From positions 37,869 to 101,868 of the forward strand of contig JAHDOI010000065.1 of NCBI GenBank assembly GCA_018434945.1: DNA of 64,000 nt, in the 5' to 3' direction. This DNA comes from Selenomonadales bacterium. Lineage in GTDB: Bacteria; Bacillota; Negativicutes; Sporomusales; UBA7701. Below the pieces are notes generated by a model. The model was not told where the DNA came from. It saw only the letters and a list, made by a program, of their open reading frames with translations, and made no database searches. A program made the position numbers and the translations under genes. Shown piece by piece: positions 7,705-14,668 of this stretch. How positions within the stretch are numbered: the stretch's first letter is position 1; each line of letters opens with the position of its first letter.

Positions 7705-9663
7705 ATGGCATTCGTGATCAGGTTATGCCGGGTGGTGCTGCTGGCAATGCTGCTGTCGCTCCCGGCGGCGGTGGCCTGGGCTGCGCCCGAGACCATGCCG
7801 CTGGAGGAAGTCCGCGCCGGTATGCACGGCATCGCCAAAACGGTGGTGTCCGGGACCGAAATAGAAGAATTCGGCGTTGAAGTACTAGGAATCATGAAGA
7901 ATAAGGGGCCTTCCGGCGACCTGATTCTTATCCGCACATATGGAGACCTGATCGAGCGTACCGGCGGCATCGCCCAGGGGATGAGCGGCAGCCCGGTATA
8001 TATCGGCGGCCGGCTGGTCGGCGCCGTCGCTTACGGGTGGACGTTCACCGACCACAAGATCGGTATGGTGACACCTATCGCCGATATGCTCAAATTGTGG
8101 GAACTGCCCGCCCCCCAAGCCCGTGTCCCTGAAGAAGAGGCGATCAAGCTCGAAGAGCCGGAAACCAAGGCAGACGGCCAGCCGGGCGACAAACAACCCG
8201 GTGACGCCAACCCGCCAGTCAAAGACGGTGTGAACAAGGACGGCCAGGGTCTGGGAGACGCCTCGACGCCGCTGATGGCCTCCGGCTTCGGTGAGCGCGC
8301 CCTTGCGCTCCTGACCGATAAACTGCGACCCTTCAAGTTAATGCCGTATGCAGTTGGCGAAACGCCCGACGGCGCCGAATTCGGGCCGCTCGAGCCCGGC
8401 AGCGCCGTTGGCGTGCAGCTTGTCCGCGGCGACGTCAGCCTTGGCGCGATGGGCACGGTCACCTACACGGAAGGCAACAAGGTGTTGGCCTTCGGCCACC
8501 CCTTCCTCAAGAAGGGCGGCGTCGGCTACTTCCTTACGAACGCCTATGTTTTCACGACCGTGAAAGGGCTGGAAAACTCCTTCAAAGTCGGCGCCATCGG
8601 CCCCGCGGTGGGGATGGTGGATCAGGACCGGGGCGCAGGCGTCGCCGGCCAGCTAGACATGTACCCGAGCGTCGTTCCGCTGAGGATCAACGTCACCGAC
8701 CGCGCGCTCGGCACCTCGCGGGACGCTACCATCCAGGTTGTTCAGGACGAACAGCTCTTCCCGGTGCTCACGGCCGCCTCGGTACTCAGCGTCCTTGAAA
8801 AGACGGCCGACAGGATCGGCGCCGGCACCGCCAAGATAACCTTCGAGATCTCCGCCCGCAACATGCCTGGTGATGTTTTCAAACGGGAGAATATGTTCTA
8901 CAGCTCGGCCAATATCGGCGAAATGGCTATCAGCGAACTGTATGAACTCATGGCCCTCCTGGCTTCCAACCAGTTTCAGCCTGTCGACGTCATCGACGTG
9001 CAGGTGGACGCGACCGTCGACCCCGAACGGCGTACGGCCACAATAATGGAAGCCCGCCCCAACGTCGCCTCGGCAAAACCGGGGGACAAGATTGAAATAT
9101 CGGTCAGCCTCAAACCCTTCCGGGGTGAGATGATAACCGTCAAAGTCCCTTTCACCATTCCCAGGGACCGGCAACCCGGCCCGCTGACCCTCGAAGTCCG
9201 CGGCGGCGGCATGGTGCCGCTTCTTGAGCTGCTGGCCAAGCGGCAGAAAGGCGACGAAGAACTGCTTCAGACCTTCGGCAAGCTCAAGACCAAGACCTTC
9301 GACGACATGATCAAGGAATTGGCCGAGCGGGACCGCAACAACGACATCGTCGTGGAAGTGCTCAGCGGCGAAGCCGGCGAACTGCTCGGCGGCATGGGGG
9401 CGTCGAAAGCGCCGTCCACGAAACTCGACCCCATCCCCAAACCCAACGCCGCGGCCGGCCGTAATCAGAAAACTCTCCCGGCGGGGAAAGGCCTGACAGG
9501 GCTGAAGAAACCCGACAGCAAGAGTGCGGTCAGCACCGAGTACATTATCGACAGCGACACCCAGGTGCTCATCAACGTGGAAAAGAGCGACATACCCGTC
9601 GGCAAGCAGGTGCTGTACGAATGGAAAGTCGTTAAAAGCGACGACCAGGAACAGCCGCTGTAG
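7705..9663 (+). CDS. SpoIVB-like S55 peptidase domain protein
   Basis: Exported 652-residue protein with signal peptide (cleavage near AWA-AP, residue about 28). The S55 serine peptidase core is visible as GMHGIAKTVVSGT, then GMSGSPVYIGGRLVGAVAYG (catalytic serine in GMSGSP, near residue 94) and LAFGHPFLKKGGVGYF (near 260). A Pro/Lys-rich linker lies near 150-185. In Bacillus SpoIVB the GH motif precedes the serine; here it follows. The C-terminal part (about 400-652) is beta-rich with a charged tail. Start: ATG 7705 with AAAGGA 8 bases upstream. An outer-membrane-side or periplasmic protease role is plausible; the substrate is unknown. Confidence 0.8.
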   Translation: MAFVIRLCRVVLLAMLLSLPAAVAWAAPETMPLEEVRAGMHGIAKTVVSGTEIEEFGVEVLGIMKNKGPSGDLILIRTYGDLIERTGGIAQGMSGSPVYIGGRLVGAVAYGWTFTDHKIGMVTPIADMLKLWELPAPQARVPEEEAIKLEEPETKADGQPGDKQPGDANPPVKDGVNKDGQGLGDASTPLMASGFGERALALLTDKLRPFKLMPYAVGETPDGAEFGPLEPGSAVGVQLVRGDVSLGAMGTVTYTEGNKVLAFGHPFLKKGGVGYFLTNAYVFTTVKGLENSFKVGAIGPAVGMVDQDRGAGVAGQLDMYPSVVPLRINVTDRALGTSRDATIQVVQDEQLFPVLTAASVLSVLEKTADRIGAGTAKITFEISARNMPGDVFKRENMFYSSANIGEMAISELYELMALLASNQFQPVDVIDVQVDATVDPERRTATIMEARPNVASAKPGDKIEISVSLKPFRGEMITVKVPFTIPRDRQPGPLTLEVRGGGMVPLLELLAKRQKGDEELLQTFGKLKTKTFDDMIKELAERDRNNDIVVEVLSGEAGELLGGMGASKAPSTKLDPIPKPNAAAGRNQKTLPAGKGLTGLKKPDSKSAVSTEYIIDSDTQVLINVEKSDIPVGKQVLYEWKVVKSDDQEQPL

Positions 9664-9676
9664 GGCTTCGGCAATC

Positions 9677-9714
9677 ATCCCCCGGGCAGATTGGTATCCC
9701 CGGGGGATTTTCTC
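9677..9714 (+). terminator. Intrinsic terminator after the S55 gene
   Basis: Perfect 10-bp stem ATCCCCCGGG (9677-9686) with CCCGGGGGAT (9698-9707), 11-base loop, followed by TTTTCTC. It closes the first transcriptional block. Confidence 0.85.
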
Positions 9715-9893
9715 GTCCTGGAGGCTTGTGGAGCTTTATTGGGGAACCGGCTATTTTCCGCCCTTCCGGCGCTTTGCTCCGGGACAGGCTCCCCGTAAAG
9801 CCCGGCACCGCAGGTGCGGGCGCCGGGACAGAAAAGGCGGACGGGGCGGGGCGAGCCGCGATGGTAAAGCAGCAGAGGAGCGATAATAATCAC

Positions 9894-9929
9894 GTAATTA
9901 CCGTAATAAATGTAATTACAGTAATTATA
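9894..9929 (+). repeat. Four tandem 9-bp units with GTAATTA core
   Basis: GTAATTACC, GTAATAAAT, GTAATTACA and GTAATTATA follow one another at exactly 9-base spacing in the mlaE upstream region. Three of four keep GTAATTA; one has GTAATAA. It could be a variable-number repeat or a cluster of protein binding sites. No protein family is assigned. Confidence 0.7.
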
Positions 9930-10025
9930 GTAAAAATGAAATACTCGATTTGCGCCAGAGTGGAAGGGTTTTCCGCGAGCCGCGGGCGCAACCAGTAAAT
10001 ACCCGTTGTCGCAGGCGGGCAATAA

Positions 10026-10053
10026 GCAGGGAAAAAGCCGGCAAACATTGAAT
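10026..10053 (+). promoter_or_regulatory. SigH-like promoter variant upstream of mlaE
   Basis: GCAGGG (10026-10031) and GAAT (10050-10053) with 18 bases between AGGG and GAAT. It resembles the GCAGGA-N17-GAAT sites elsewhere in the window but has one -35 mismatch and one extra spacer base. It lies about 167 bases before mlaE. Confidence 0.4.
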
Positions 10054-10220
10054 ATACTCAGAATATGGGTAAAGTTTACGTCAACAGTAATGACCCCGTC
10101 TGATAACATCCATAAAATGGTATTAATTTCTTTGCCAACACGTAGAATGTACCAATGCGCTCCGCCTAATTTGCGCCGGCTCCGGAGCCCCTGTGCCGCC
10201 GGCGATGCGAGGTCGACCCC

Positions 10221-10994
10221 ATGCTTATTTCAATGCTGGAACGGATAGGCCGTCAAGTTATAGAGTTCCTCGAGCACGCCGGCCAGGTGGTTCTGTTGGT
10301 CGGCCAGACGCTCACAAGCTTGCGGCGTTCGCCGCAGGCCGGCCATGTCTTGCGCCAGATGGCTCATCTGGGTGCCGATTCGCTGCCGATCGTCGCCCTC
10401 ACCATGCTGTTCACCGGCATGGTCATGACGGTGCAGATCGCCCACGAATTCATCAAGTACGGCGCACAGTCTTCGGTGGGTGGCGTCGTGGCGATCGCGG
10501 TCGGGCGGGAACTGTCCCCGGTCCTTACCGGCGTGGTTGCGGCAGGCCGGGTAGGCGCGGCCATCACGGCCGAAATCGGCTCGATGAAGGTGACTGAGCA
10601 GATCGACGCGCTGCGGGTGATGGCTACCAACCCTGTCGCCTACCTGGTAGTTCCCCGGCTGATAGCCTGTGTCGTGATGCTGCCAGTTCTGGTCATCTTC
10701 GCCGACATGATCGGCACAGTCGGCGGCTACCTCGTCGCGACCCTGTATGCAGGCATCAATTCGTTCACTTTCCTTAATTCGATAAAAGTGTTCGCTGTTG
10801 TGAACGATGTGACTGGCGGCCTTATCAAGAGCATGTTCTTTGGCGCCATTATCGCCGTAATCGGCTGTTATAAAGGACTGACGACCGCCGAGGGGGCCGA
10901 AGGGGTCGGCAAGGCCACCACCGGCTCGGTGGTAGCCTCGATGATCCTGATTTTCATCAGCAATTATTTCCTGTCACTGATACTGTACCGCTAG
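10221..10994 (+). CDS. mlaE: Mla phospholipid transport permease MlaE
   Basis: Inner-membrane permease of the MlaFED phospholipid transporter. 257 residues with the MlaE/YrbE signature: VGRELSPVLTGVVAAGRVGA, EIGSMKVTEQIDALRVM and a C-terminal GCYKGLTTAEGAEGVG. Five or six hydrophobic segments are visible. GAGGT lies 8 bases before ATG 10221. mlaF follows after 10 bases and mlaD overlaps mlaF. No mlaA, mlaB or mlaC is in the window, in line with the reduced MlaEFD system described in Veillonella. Confidence 0.93.
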   Translation: MLISMLERIGRQVIEFLEHAGQVVLLVGQTLTSLRRSPQAGHVLRQMAHLGADSLPIVALTMLFTGMVMTVQIAHEFIKYGAQSSVGGVVAIAVGRELSPVLTGVVAAGRVGAAITAEIGSMKVTEQIDALRVMATNPVAYLVVPRLIACVVMLPVLVIFADMIGTVGGYLVATLYAGINSFTFLNSIKVFAVVNDVTGGLIKSMFFGAIIAVIGCYKGLTTAEGAEGVGKATTGSVVASMILIFISNYFLSLILYR

Positions 10995-11004
10995 GGGTGG
11001 TGCC

Positions 11005-11775
11005 ATGATAAAGCTCGACAACGTAAGCATGGCGTTCCGCAACAGGCGGGTGCTGGAAAATATCGATCTCGACATCGCCCAGGGCGAAATTATGGTAATC
11101 ATCGGCCCCAGCGGCTCGGGCAAAAGCACCATCCTGCGGCTGATGATCGGCCTGCTCAAGCCTTCCGCAGGCGAGATATGGATAAACGGCCAGGAAATCT
11201 CCCGCGCCAGCGAGGAAGAACTCAACGTCATCCGCCGCAAGATGGGGATGGTTTTCCAATACTCGGCCCTGTTCGACTCGATGACGGTGGGTGAAAATGT
11301 GGCTTTCGGCCTGCGGCAGCATACGACGCTGTCCGAAGAGGAGATCGGCAGGACGGTGCGACGCCGGCTGAGGATGGTTGGACTTGCCGGCCAGGAGGGC
11401 GTGATGCCCAGCGAACTGTCGGGGGGGATGAAAAAACGCGTCAGCCTCGCCCGGGCGATCGCCATAAACCCGCAGATCGTACTGTATGACGAACCCACAG
11501 CGGGACTCGATCCGATAATGTCGACGACCATCGACCGCCTCATCTGCAGCACCCGCCGCATCCTCAACGTGACCTCGGTCGTTGTCACCCACCATATGCC
11601 GAGCGCCTTCAACATCGCCGACCGGATCGCGATGATCTACGATGGACGGATCATCGAGATCGGCACGGTAAGCGAGATCAAGAAATCGTCCAACCCCATC
11701 GTGCAGCAGTTCATCCACGGCTGGGCAAGGCCCGGCGAGTTCGCCAAAAGGAGGTCGAGAAAAAGTGAATCTTAG
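11005..11775 (+). CDS. mlaF: Mla transporter ATPase MlaF
   Basis: ABC ATPase that powers MlaE. Walker A GPSGSGKST (about residues 34-42), Q-loop VFQYSALFDSMTV, signature LSGGMKKRVSLARA, Walker B QIVLYDEPTAGLDP and switch VVVTHHM are all present. 256 residues is normal. The SGGMKKR form of the signature is typical of MlaF rather than of generic importers. It sits between mlaE and mlaD and overlaps mlaD by 11 bases, implying coupled translation. Confidence 0.94.
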   Translation: MIKLDNVSMAFRNRRVLENIDLDIAQGEIMVIIGPSGSGKSTILRLMIGLLKPSAGEIWINGQEISRASEEELNVIRRKMGMVFQYSALFDSMTVGENVAFGLRQHTTLSEEEIGRTVRRRLRMVGLAGQEGVMPSELSGGMKKRVSLARAIAINPQIVLYDEPTAGLDPIMSTTIDRLICSTRRILNVTSVVVTHHMPSAFNIADRIAMIYDGRIIEIGTVSEIKKSSNPIVQQFIHGWARPGEFAKRRSRKSES

Positions 11776-13042
11776 CACCGAAGCCAAGGTGGGCGCGATA
11801 TCGCTGATCGGTTTGCTCCTGCTAGGGTATATGATCGTTTATCTCGGCGGTATCTCCTTTGGTGAGAAAGGATACCCGGTCCAGGTCGTTTTCAGCGAGG
11901 TCGGCGGCCTCAAAGAGGGCAACGTCGTCCGCTACGCCGGCGTCGATGTCGGCCGGGTCGCCGGAGTGCGTGCCGGCGACAAAGGTGTGGAGGTGCAGCT
12001 TCGGATCAATCCGGGCATCAAAATCCCCGAGGGGTCCAAATTCACCATCGGCACCGACGGACTGCTGGGCGAAAAGTTCATAAACATCGTGCCCCCGCGG
12101 CAGAGTTCCGGCTACCTCAAGCCGGGGTCCACGGTGGCGGGCGAAGACCCCCGCGGCATAGACCAACTGGTTAATTCGGCCGACAAGACCCTCGCCGAAG
12201 TCCAGAAACTCATCCAGTCACTCAATGATGTGCTTGGTGACGAGAAAGTCAAGGACGCGATGAAGGCCACCGCCCTCAACGCCCGCGATATCACCGAACG
12301 ACTCAACGAATTCAGCGCCTCCCTGGCCAGGATGGCCGCCAATAACGAGCATGACGTAAACGCCATGGTCGGCAATCTGCGCGACATGTCATCCAACCTC
12401 AGGGACGTCGCCGCCAGGGTCGATAAGATGGTCGCCACCGTCGACAACAACGGCCAGACTGCCAAAGACCTCAAGGAAACCATCCAGAACCTGAAAAACA
12501 CCAGCGTGCGGGTGGAGAAGATCGCCGCATCGGTGGAAGACGTCGTGACCGACCCGGAGACGTCCAAAAATATCAAGGAAACACTTCGCAACGCCCGCTC
12601 GGTCAGCGAAAAAGCCAACAGGATGCTGACCAAGATTGAGAATATCAAGGTCGAAACCGGCTTCGAAGTGCTGCATAACGGCCATACCGGCAAGTACAGA
12701 AGCAACGCCGACATCCGCATAAACACCTCGCCGCATGATTTCGCCGTCATCGGCGCCAGTGGAATCGGCGATAATCAGAAGACCAATTTCCAGATCGGCA
12801 AGGGCGACGCCCGCTTCGCCGGAAGGGCCGGAGTCGTGGAAGGCAAGGCCGGGATCGGCGCCGACACGATGCTGGGCAAGCAGCTGCGCCTCTCGCTCGA
12901 CGTCTACGATCCCAACGACGTGCGGGTAAAATTGCGCACCCAGTACGAAATAGCGCCCCACACCTTCATCGTCGGACAGACCGACAGCCTCAACAAACAG
13001 CCGGGCCAGAATACTTATATCGGTGTGCGCCGCACATTCTAG
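11765..13042 (+). CDS. mlaD: MCE protein MlaD with C-terminal barrel-like extension
   Basis: Periplasmic lipid-binding MCE protein anchored by one N-terminal helix (about residues 9-27). The MCE domain spans about 38-115 (VVFSEVGGLKEGNVVRYAGV, GTDGLLGEKFINIVP). A long helical region (about 130-300) with heptad-like leucines follows. The last 130 residues are alternating beta-rich sequence ending in GVRRTF, a terminal phenylalanine typical of outer-membrane barrels. E. coli MlaD has only 183 residues. A trans-envelope MlaD of this design is reported for Veillonella parvula. GTG start 11765 has AGGAGGT upstream. Confidence 0.88.
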   Translation: MNLSTEAKVGAISLIGLLLLGYMIVYLGGISFGEKGYPVQVVFSEVGGLKEGNVVRYAGVDVGRVAGVRAGDKGVEVQLRINPGIKIPEGSKFTIGTDGLLGEKFINIVPPRQSSGYLKPGSTVAGEDPRGIDQLVNSADKTLAEVQKLIQSLNDVLGDEKVKDAMKATALNARDITERLNEFSASLARMAANNEHDVNAMVGNLRDMSSNLRDVAARVDKMVATVDNNGQTAKDLKETIQNLKNTSVRVEKIAASVEDVVTDPETSKNIKETLRNARSVSEKANRMLTKIENIKVETGFEVLHNGHTGKYRSNADIRINTSPHDFAVIGASGIGDNQKTNFQIGKGDARFAGRAGVVEGKAGIGADTMLGKQLRLSLDVYDPNDVRVKLRTQYEIAPHTFIVGQTDSLNKQPGQNTYIGVRRTF

Positions 13043-13050
13043 ATTTACTG

Positions 13051-13080
13051 TTGACATCGCCGTGTTTAAAACACTATAAT
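13051..13080 (+). promoter_or_regulatory. Consensus SigA promoter of tolC
   Basis: TTGACA at 13051-13056, 18 bases, TATAAT at 13075-13080: both hexamers are perfect. It would start transcription near 13087, inside or next to the inverted repeat at 13093-13106, so a repressor there would block it. Confidence 0.85.
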
Positions 13081-13092
13081 GAAAATTGGAAC

Positions 13093-13106
13093 TGACTAAC
13101 CAGTCA
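13093..13106 (+). promoter_or_regulatory. Operator-like inverted repeat TGACT-N4-AGTCA (tolC)
   Basis: TGACT-AACC-AGTCA, extended to CTGACT/AGTCAG (13092-13107). It sits directly downstream of the tolC -10 element, the usual place for a repressor. Related repeats lie upstream of lpxA and ompM1. The size and symmetry suit a TetR-type regulator (inferred); none is encoded in the window. Confidence 0.6.
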
Positions 13107-13176
13107 GCATCCTAAGAACAGGAAACCGGGCCTGCGGCCCGATAGCCGCAGCTACATACGGTCAGGAGGAGTAACC

Positions 13177-14475
13177 ATGACGCATCCGAATCTTGTAAAG
13201 AAAACACTGGCGCTGGCGGCGTGCGGCTTATTGCTGATGAACGCCGCGGCCCTGGCCGCGCCGACCGAGCTGACGCTCGAAGACAGCATCGCCCTGGCGC
13301 TTAAAAACAATCCAATGGTGAAAATCGCCGAGTCCGACAGGGAAAAGGCTTCGTGGGTGGTAAGGGAAGCACAGGCCGGGCAGGGTCCGACCATTACATA
13401 CAATCATAAGGACGCGCGCGCCAGGTCCGCGCCGTCGACCCTCAATCCAAACCCGACACCCAACAACGATTTCGACAACACCGTCAGCCTGTCGTTGTCG
13501 CTATACAGCGGCGGAAAGATCGACGGCACCGTCGGCAAAGCTAAATACGACTTCAAGGTGGCTGACCTCGGCCTGGCCGAGACAAAGCAGCAGCTTAAAC
13601 TCGACGCGACCAGCGCTTATTTCAAGGTGTTGCAGACCCGTAACATGCTGCAGGTAAGGCAGGAGTCGGTGGACAACCTGACTGCCCACCTGCGGAACGT
13701 TCAGGCCCAGTACGACGTCGGCACGGTCGCCAAGTCGGATGTGCTGCGGTCCGAGGTGGAGCTGGCCAACGCCCAGCAGAGCCTCATCATCGCCCAGAAC
13801 GACTACGATCTGGCCATGGCCGGCCTCAACAACGTCGTCGGCCTGCCCCTCGACACCGAGATCAAACTCAAGGAAGAGCTGAAATACGAGCAAGCGAAAC
13901 TGACCCTCGACGACGGCGTCAAATTTGCGATGCAGTACCGGCCGGACGTCCTTCAGGCCGATTACACCCTAAAAGGCGCGAAAGAAAGCGTTAAAGCGGC
14001 CCGCAGCGGCTTTCTCCCGTCCGTAACGCTCAGCGGCTCCAACAACTGGACCGACGAGAAATTTCCCGGCAGCAAGAACAGCAATTGGTCGGTGTATCTG
14101 ACAACCTCGCTGACGCTTTTCGATACCAACCTCACCCTTTCCAAGGTGAAGGAAGCCGAGGCCGGCGTGGTCAAAGCCAATGAGCAGTTCCGCCAGACCA
14201 AGGACAGCGTTTCGCTCGAGGTGCGCCAAGCCTATCTCAGCATGAAGGAAGCTGAAAAACGTATTGAAACAAGCCAGGTGGCTGTGGCCAAGGCGGACGA
14301 GGATTTCAAGATTGCCCAGGTCCGCTATAGCGCCGGTGTCGGCACGAACCTCGACGTCATCGACGCCCAGCTGGCGCTGGCCCAGGCCAAGACCAACTAT
14401 ATCCAGGCACTGTACGACTACAACACCAGCAAGGCCAAACTCGACAAGGCCATGGGCGTAGCCGTCAAAGAGTGA
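13177..14475 (+). CDS. tolC: TolC-family outer-membrane efflux protein
   Basis: Outer-membrane channel of tripartite efflux or type I secretion. A signal peptide (about residues 1-27, ending LAA) precedes two repeated OEP domains; the repeat is visible as AYFKVLQTRNMLQVRQESV against AYLSMKEAEKRIETSQVAV, each followed by a coiled-coil heptad run and a QYDVGTVAKSDV / RYSAGVGTNLDV turn. 432 residues is typical. AGGAGGAG lies upstream of ATG 13177. It has its own strong promoter and operator and is followed by a terminator, so it is an independent, probably repressed unit. No inner-membrane partner is adjacent. Confidence 0.92.
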   Translation: MTHPNLVKKTLALAACGLLLMNAAALAAPTELTLEDSIALALKNNPMVKIAESDREKASWVVREAQAGQGPTITYNHKDARARSAPSTLNPNPTPNNDFDNTVSLSLSLYSGGKIDGTVGKAKYDFKVADLGLAETKQQLKLDATSAYFKVLQTRNMLQVRQESVDNLTAHLRNVQAQYDVGTVAKSDVLRSEVELANAQQSLIIAQNDYDLAMAGLNNVVGLPLDTEIKLKEELKYEQAKLTLDDGVKFAMQYRPDVLQADYTLKGAKESVKAARSGFLPSVTLSGSNNWTDEKFPGSKNSNWSVYLTTSLTLFDTNLTLSKVKEAEAGVVKANEQFRQTKDSVSLEVRQAYLSMKEAEKRIETSQVAVAKADEDFKIAQVRYSAGVGTNLDVIDAQLALAQAKTNYIQALYDYNTSKAKLDKAMGVAVKE

Positions 14476-14482
14476 ATCAGGA

Positions 14483-14508
14483 GGCCGGGGCGACAGCTCC
14501 GGCCTTTT
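14483..14508 (+). terminator. Intrinsic terminator after tolC
   Basis: GGCCGGGG (14483-14490) pairs with CTCCGGCC (14497-14504), one G-T pair, 6-base loop, then TTTT. It isolates tolC from tamB. Confidence 0.8.
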
Positions 14509-14574
14509 ACGGCCTTAGTCAGGAAATATTTTGGCGAATAATCCACAAATTTCCGGAGACAATAGGAGGCAGTG

Positions 14575-14646
14575 TTGTCTGAATTTTATTACCAGCGTCT
14601 ATTTAAAAGGAAGGCATTCGCCCGCGTCGAAATAGACAGAGATTGA
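14575..14646 (+). CDS. Candidate 23-residue leader peptide upstream of tamB
   Basis: A short frame starts at TTG 14575 (GTG 14572 also in frame) with a perfect AGGAGG at 14564-14569, and ends at TGA 14644-14646, 22 bases before the tamB ATG. The peptide, MSEFYYQRLFKRKAFARVEI plus DRD, is aromatic and basic. The strong ribosome site is the main evidence; the length allows chance. It could couple translation to tamB or be a small protein in its own right. Confidence 0.4.
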   Translation: MSEFYYQRLFKRKAFARVEIDRD

Positions 14647-14668
14647 AACTATGATGCGGGAGGCTCAT

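Larger units (their letters stand above)
9715..10220 (+). other. Intergenic region before mlaE with a 9-bp tandem repeat
   Basis: About 500 bases without a convincing gene. The open frames here on either strand have no ribosome site or family features. It holds an AT-rich tandem repeat (9894-9929) and a GCAGGG-N18-GAAT promoter-like site (10026-10053). The first 150 bases are GC-rich and the second half much more AT-rich than the neighbouring genes. Confidence 0.6.

Noticed and set aside
9894..9929. CRISPR array
   Set aside because: Units are 9 bases without spacers and no cas gene is present; it is a simple tandem repeat.
9675..10109. A 144-codon minus-strand frame in the region before mlaE
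   Set aside because: It covers a terminator and a tandem repeat, lacks a ribosome site and shows no conserved motif; it is treated as non-coding.
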